Source: Gemmobacter caeruleus
Lineage (GTDB): Bacteria; Pseudomonadota; Alphaproteobacteria; Rhodobacterales; Rhodobacteraceae
Reading direction: 5' to 3'
DNA length: 64,000 bases
NCBI RefSeq assembly: GCF_008271655.1
Contig: NZ_VKKX01000022.1
Location: 558,001-622,000, forward strand
Below are positions 59,980 through 64,000 of this stretch, piece by piece. The translations under genes and the position numbers were made by a program. The stretch's first letter is position 1, and each line of letters begins with the position of its first letter. The notes under the pieces were generated by a model. The model searched no databases, was not told the DNA's origin, and saw only the letters and a program-made list of their open reading frames with translations.

Positions 59980-60152
59980 CAGGCTGGTTCCTGCCATATC
60001 GGCAGGCCAAGAGGGAATGCGACAGGCCCGCACAGGGCCAAGCGCAGCCGCCCCCGCGACCGTGACCGGAGAGGCCGCATCGCCACTGGAGCAATCCGGG
60101 AAGGCGCGGCCGGGGGGAAACCCGCTCCGCAAGCCGGGAGACCTGCCAGCGC
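59980..60152 (+). promoter_or_regulatory. Cobalamin riboswitch
   Basis: The plus strand carries the aptamer parts in order: CTGGTTCC at 59984, CCAAGAGGGAATGCG near 60007, GCAGCCGCCCCCGCGACCGTGA near 60045, GCCACTGG and CCGGGAAGGC near 60082-60104, and the B12 box AGCCGGGAGACCTGCC at 60132-60147. It lies about 100 bases upstream of the DUF1636 gene, so coenzyme B12 should repress the DUF1636-cobW-cobN operon. The remaining spacer (59893-59979) contains no gene. Confidence 0.93.
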
Positions 60153-60250
60153 GACGATCAACGGGCGGACGGGGTGTGCCGCGACCGGATGGTGCCGCGC
60201 AGGCGGCCCCTCTGGCCCCTCTCATCCCGCGCCACAGGAACGAGGGGCCG

Positions 60251-60604
60251 ATGGGCGCTGTTCTTCACGTCTGCACCACCTGCCGCGGGCAAACCCCGGC
60301 AGAGCCGGAGGCGCCGCGCCCCGGCAGCCAGCTGGCCGCCGCCCTGCAAGCCGAGCCCTGCCCCGAAGGGGTGGAGATCCGGCTGGTGGAATGCCTGTCG
60401 GCCTGCACCCAGGGCTGTTCGGTCGCGCTCAGCTTCAAGGGCAAGTGGTCTTACGTCTATGGCCGCCTGACACCCCAGGACGCCCCCGCCATTCTGGCCG
60501 GCGCCGCCGCCTATGCCGGCACTGCCGACGGGCTGGTGCCCTGGCGCGAACGGCCCGAAATCTTTCGCAAGCAAAGCCTTGCGCGCATCCCCCCGCAGGA
60601 GTGA
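60251..60604 (+). CDS. DUF1636 family metal-binding protein (ferredoxin-like)
   Basis: A 117-residue protein with cysteines C8 and C11 in HVCTTCRG and C48, C52 and C56 in ECLSACTQGC, a layout like thioredoxin-fold [2Fe-2S] proteins. DUF1636 proteins lie next to cobW/cobN in many Rhodobacteraceae and other proteobacteria. An electron-transfer or cobalt-delivery role is inferred from the cysteines and the operon. The start at 60251 has GAGGGG 4 bases upstream, and cobW follows 8 bases after the stop. Confidence 0.85.
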   Translation: MGAVLHVCTTCRGQTPAEPEAPRPGSQLAAALQAEPCPEGVEIRLVECLSACTQGCSVALSFKGKWSYVYGRLTPQDAPAILAGAAAYAGTADGLVPWRERPEIFRKQSLARIPPQE

Positions 60605-60612
60605 GACACGCG

Positions 60613-61647
60613 ATGACCGACCTGACCAAGATCCCCGTAACCGTCATCACCGGCTTTCTGGGCGCGGGCAAGACGACGCTGATCCGCCATCTGATGCAGA
60701 ACCCGCAGGGCAAGCGGCTGGCCATTCTGGTCAATGAATTCGGCACGGTGGGGGTGGATGGCGATATCCTGAAATCCTGCGCCGACGAAAACTGCCCGGT
60801 GGAAAACATCGTGGAACTGGCCAATGGCTGTATCTGCTGCACCGTGGCCGATGATTTCATCCCGACGATCGAGGCACTGATGGCGCGGCCGGAACGGCCC
60901 GATCATATCCTGATCGAAACCTCGGGCCTGGCGCTGCCCAAGCCCTTGCTCAAGGCCTTTGACTGGCCGGCGATCCGGTCGAAGATCACCGTCGATGGCG
61001 TCATCGCCCTCGCCGATGCCGAGGCCGTGGCGACGGGCCGCTTTGCCCCCGATGTCGCGGCGGTCGATGCGCAGCGCGCCGCCGATGACAGTCTCGATCA
61101 CGAAACCCCGCTGTCGGAGGTGTTCGAGGATCAGATCGCCTGCGCCGATCTGGTGCTGCTCTCCAAGGCCGATCTGGCCGGCGAGGCCGGGCTGGCCACC
61201 GCCCGCGCGGTGATCGAGGCCGAGGCGCCGCGCCCGCTGCCGATCCTGCCGATGACCGACGGGGTGATCGACCCGCGCGTCGTGCTGGGTCTGGGCGCCG
61301 CCGCCGAGGATGATCTGGCCGCGCGCCCCAGCCATCATGACGGCGCCGACGATCATGAACATGACGATTTCGACAGCGTGGTGATCGACCTGCCCGAAGT
61401 GGCCGATATCGCCGATCTGGTCGCCCGGATCGAACGGCTGGCCCGCGAACAGCATGCGCTGCGGGTCAAGGGCTATGTCGCGGTGACAGGCAAGCCGATG
61501 CGCCTTCTGGTGCAGGCCGTGGGCGAAAGGGTGCGCCACCAGTTCGACCGCCCCTGGGGCGATGCCCCGCGCCAGTCGCGGCTGGTGGTCATTGCCGAAC
61601 ATCACGATATCGACCCCGGCGCCATCCGCACCGTTCTGGGGGCGTAA
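60613..61647 (+). CDS. cobW: Cobalamin biosynthesis GTPase CobW
   Basis: A 344-residue COG0523 GTPase. Walker A GFLGAGKTT (14-22), the metal motif NGCICCTV with C73, C75 and C76, LSKADLA for guanine, and a His/Asp-rich loop (HHDGADDHEHDD) near residue 240 fit a metallochaperone. CobW is thought to deliver Co(II) to CobNST. It lies 9 bases before cobN, all under the cobalamin riboswitch. The family also includes zinc chaperones, but the context fixes the role. Confidence 0.95.
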   Translation: MTDLTKIPVTVITGFLGAGKTTLIRHLMQNPQGKRLAILVNEFGTVGVDGDILKSCADENCPVENIVELANGCICCTVADDFIPTIEALMARPERPDHILIETSGLALPKPLLKAFDWPAIRSKITVDGVIALADAEAVATGRFAPDVAAVDAQRAADDSLDHETPLSEVFEDQIACADLVLLSKADLAGEAGLATARAVIEAEAPRPLPILPMTDGVIDPRVVLGLGAAAEDDLAARPSHHDGADDHEHDDFDSVVIDLPEVADIADLVARIERLAREQHALRVKGYVAVTGKPMRLLVQAVGERVRHQFDRPWGDAPRQSRLVVIAEHHDIDPGAIRTVLGA

Positions 61648-61656
61648 GCGCGGGCC

Positions 61657-64000
61657 ATGCACGTCGTCTTTCGCGAAAGTCACGGGCTGGAGGAAACGGC
61701 CACCCCCTATGATCCCGGGCAAGACCCCGCGGATCTGGTGGTGCTGTCGTTTTCCGACAGCGATCTGGGGGCTTTCGCGGCGGGCTGGCATCGGGCGGGC
61801 GGTGCGCTGCCCGGGCTGCGGCTGCAAAACATCGTGGCGCTGCGGCATCCGGTTTCGGTCGATACCTATGTGGAGCGCACGCTGTCGGGCGCGAAGGCGA
61901 TCCTGATCCGGCTGATCGGCGGCGAGGCCTATTGGCCCTATGGTCTGGCCTCGGTGCAGGATCTGGCACGGCGCAAGGGAATCGCGCTGGCGGTCCTGCC
62001 GGCGGATGGGCGGGTGGATGCCGCGCTCGATGCCGCCTCGACCCTGCCGATCTCGACGCTGCGGCGGCTGCAAGACCTGTGCGATGCCGGCGGCGCGGTG
62101 GCGGCACAGGCGGCGCTGGCACAGCTTTGCCTGGCCGCCGGGCTTTATGCCGGGCCGGTGCCGGGTGACAAGCGCGTGCCGGATATGGGGTTCTATGACC
62201 CCGATCTGGGCGTGATCGCCGCTCCGCCCGAGGGGCGGCCGGTGCTGATCAGCTTTTACCGATCCTATCTGACCGCCGCCGATACCGACCCGGTCGATGC
62301 GCTGATCCGGGGCTTTCGTGCCGCCGGTTTCGCGGCTTGCGGGGTGTTTGCGCCGTCGCTCAAGGCGCCGGGGGTGGCGGATTGGCTCCGCCCCTGGCTG
62401 GAGCGTCAGCCGCCCTTGGCCATCGTGAACGCTACCGCCTTTTCCTCCCGGGCCGAGGATGGCACGACCCCCTTCGACGCCGCCGATTGCCCGGTGTTTC
62501 AGGTCTCGCTTTCAACCGCGCGGCGGCGCGACTGGGCGGGGTCTGACCGCGGGCTGTCGCCCGCCGATCTGACCATGCATGTCGTGCTGCCCGAGGTGGA
62601 CGGGCGGCTGTTTGCGGGGCTTGTGTCCTTCAAATCACCGGGGCGGCGCGACGATGCGCTGCAATTCTCGCGCTTTGCGCATCGGGCCGATGCCGGGCGC
62701 GTGGCCGCCGTGGTGGCCAAGGTGGCGGCCTGGTTGCGGCTGGCCGCGACGCCTGCGGCGGAAAAGCGGCTGGCGGTGGTGCTGTCCACCTATCCCGGCC
62801 GCGCGCATCAGATCGCCCATGCCGTCGGGCTGGACGCGCTGGCCTCGACCGAGGCGCTGCTCGCCGATCTGGCGGATGCGGGTTACGCCGTCACGCCGGG
62901 CGAGCGGCTTGGCCCTGCCCTGCTGGAAACCCGCGAGACCTGGCCGCTGGCCGAATACCGCGCGGCGCTGGCCACCCTGCCCGCCGCGCTGCACCAGGCG
63001 CTGACCGATGCCTGGGGCGCGCCCGAGGATGACCCGGCGGTTCAGGACGGCGCCTTTCACTTTGCCGCGCTGCATCGGGGCAAGGCGCTGATCGCGCTGC
63101 AACCCGAACGCGGCGACGTGACCACCCGCGACGGCGATTATCACGATCTGGCCCGCACGCCGCGCCATGGCTATGTGGCCTTTTACCTCTGGCTGCGGGC
63201 TCAGCGGGTGGATGCGCTGCTGCATATGGGCGCGCATGGCACGCTGGAATGGCTGCCGGGCAAATCGGTGGCGCTTGGCCCCGATTGCTGGCCCGAGGCG
63301 CTGATCGGGGCCTTGCCGGTGATCTATCCCTTCATCGTCAACGACCCGGGCGAGGCCGCGCAGGCCAAGCGCCGCATCGGCGCGCTGACGCTGGGCCATC
63401 TGCCGCCGCCACTGGTGCAGGGCACCATGCCCGAGGGGATGCAGCATCTGGAACGGCTGCTCGATGAATATTCCACCGCCGACGGGCTGGATCCGGCGCG
63501 GCGCGACCGGCTGATCGGCGCGATCCGCGACGAGGCGCGCGCCAGCGGCGTGGAGGATGATCTGGGCCTGCCGCCGGAGGCCAGCATGGCCGAGGCAATC
63601 ACCCGGATCGACCGTTTCGTCTGCGACATCAAGGAAAGCCAGTATGGCGCCGGGCTGCATGTGCTGGGCCAGGGCGCCTGCGGCCCCGAGGAACGCGCCG
63701 GGCTGCGGGCCGCGCTGGTCGGGCGGCGGGTCGCGGCGGGGCCGTCGGGCTCGCCCAACCGGGGGCGGGCGGATGTGCTGCCTACCGGGCGCAACCTCTT
63801 TGCCGTCGATCCGCAATCGGTGCCCAGCCGCGCCGCCCATGCCCAGGGCGTGAAGCTGGCCGAGGAACTGCTGCGCCGGCATTTGCAGGATCAGGGCGAT
63901 TGGCCGCGCGGGCTGGTGGTGGATCTGTGGGGCAGCGCCACCATGCGCACGGCGGGCGAGGAATTCGCCATGGCGCTGCATCTGGCCGGCCTTTCGCCGG
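61657..64000 (+). CDS. cobN: Cobaltochelatase subunit CobN (3' end outside window)
   Basis: The frame is open from the ATG at 61657 to the window end, giving at least 781 residues; complete CobN is about 1,250. It is the large subunit of the aerobic ATP-dependent cobaltochelatase that inserts Co(II) into hydrogenobyrinic acid a,c-diamide. Diagnostic segments are RPVLISFYRSYLTAADTDPV, PEVDGRLFAGLVSFK, KRLAVVLSTYPGR and LLHMGAHGTLEWLPGKSVAL. It follows cobW by 9 bases under the cobalamin riboswitch. Partner subunits CobS/CobT are not in the window. Confidence 0.96.
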   Translation, partial: MHVVFRESHGLEETATPYDPGQDPADLVVLSFSDSDLGAFAAGWHRAGGALPGLRLQNIVALRHPVSVDTYVERTLSGAKAILIRLIGGEAYWPYGLASVQDLARRKGIALAVLPADGRVDAALDAASTLPISTLRRLQDLCDAGGAVAAQAALAQLCLAAGLYAGPVPGDKRVPDMGFYDPDLGVIAAPPEGRPVLISFYRSYLTAADTDPVDALIRGFRAAGFAACGVFAPSLKAPGVADWLRPWLERQPPLAIVNATAFSSRAEDGTTPFDAADCPVFQVSLSTARRRDWAGSDRGLSPADLTMHVVLPEVDGRLFAGLVSFKSPGRRDDALQFSRFAHRADAGRVAAVVAKVAAWLRLAATPAAEKRLAVVLSTYPGRAHQIAHAVGLDALASTEALLADLADAGYAVTPGERLGPALLETRETWPLAEYRAALATLPAALHQALTDAWGAPEDDPAVQDGAFHFAALHRGKALIALQPERGDVTTRDGDYHDLARTPRHGYVAFYLWLRAQRVDALLHMGAHGTLEWLPGKSVALGPDCWPEALIGALPVIYPFIVNDPGEAAQAKRRIGALTLGHLPPPLVQGTMPEGMQHLERLLDEYSTADGLDPARRDRLIGAIRDEARASGVEDDLGLPPEASMAEAITRIDRFVCDIKESQYGAGLHVLGQGACGPEERAGLRAALVGRRVAAGPSGSPNRGRADVLPTGRNLFAVDPQSVPSRAAHAQGVKLAEELLRRHLQDQGDWPRGLVVDLWGSATMRTAGEEFAMALHLAGLSP

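Noticed and set aside
1-64000. CRISPR array, insertion sequence, prophage or integrative element boundaries
   Set aside because: No regularly spaced repeats, transposase or integrase genes were found, and the tRNA-Phe 3' end is not visibly duplicated downstream.

Overview
The window looks like a chromosomal segment of a Rhodobacteraceae-type alphaproteobacterium (Paracoccus/Rhodobacter relatives). This rests on very high GC, strong G/C third-position bias, the typical dnaX-ebfC-recR and infA-maf-rng-yacG blocks, a tad pilus locus, and TPP- and cobalamin-riboswitch vitamin operons. About 67 protein genes, one tRNA-Phe and two riboswitches can be supported. No CRISPR array, insertion sequence, prophage or rRNA was seen.

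Layout. (1) 1-14.8 kb is an accessory region anchored on a type VI secretion system (T6SS). It opens with the 3' two thirds of clpV/tssH, followed by a DUF2169 adaptor, a thiolase-fold protein without catalytic residues, a PAAR-like DUF4150 effector with a putative HNH/EndoVII-type nuclease end, and a beta-propeller-like presumed immunity protein. On the opposite strand lie a secreted caspase-like protease with an SH3 domain, a gp5-like DUF6484 protein and a short TIGR02270 protein. Next come a YcaO-like protein, a haem peroxidase of the animal-peroxidase superfamily, an orphan protein, a SARP/BTAD regulator and a PLP-fold protein whose catalytic lysine is an arginine. (2) 14.9-19.5 kb holds an EamA exporter, dnaX-ebfC-recR and an M23 peptidase. 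(3) 19.7-28.0 kb encodes lysine/2-aminoadipate catabolism: saccharopine dehydrogenase-like, ALDH7, a FabD-like acyltransferase, a fused 2-oxoacid dehydrogenase E1, glutaryl-CoA dehydrogenase and a divergent LysR regulator. (4) 28.0-35.3 kb has a nitrilase-family hydrolase, a five-gene Dpp/Opp-type ABC importer and an M19 dipeptidase. (5) 35.4-38.6 kb holds infA-maf-rng-yacG, tRNA-Phe(GAA) and a site-2-protease-like gene. (6) 38.7-51.2 kb is a tad/Flp pilus locus with an L,D-transpeptidase gene inserted between cpaE and cpaF. (7) 51.2-58.7 kb is a ten-gene thiamin operon (thiD-O-S-G-E-F-Y-tenA-Z-X, minus strand) under a TPP riboswitch. (8) 58.7-64 kb holds cobO and a CopD-like membrane protein (minus strand), and a cobalamin riboswitch leading into DUF1636-cobW-cobN (plus strand), with cobN running off the window end.

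How the genes fit together. The thiamin operon combines de novo thiazole synthesis and coupling with pyrimidine salvage (ThiXYZ import, TenA, ThiD). The cobalamin block supplies cobalt insertion and corrinoid adenosylation. The lysine block runs from aminoadipate semialdehyde to crotonyl-CoA, but no E2/E3 subunits lie next to the E1, and the FabD-like protein lacks the malonate-binding arginine. The least explained part is the 1.8-14.8 kb region, which combines two apparently dead enzyme folds (thiolase, PLP), a caspase, a YcaO protein and a peroxidase around a T6SS effector module. That is the best candidate for undescribed biology here. Starts were re-chosen from ribosome binding sites and family alignment where the longest frame was implausible.
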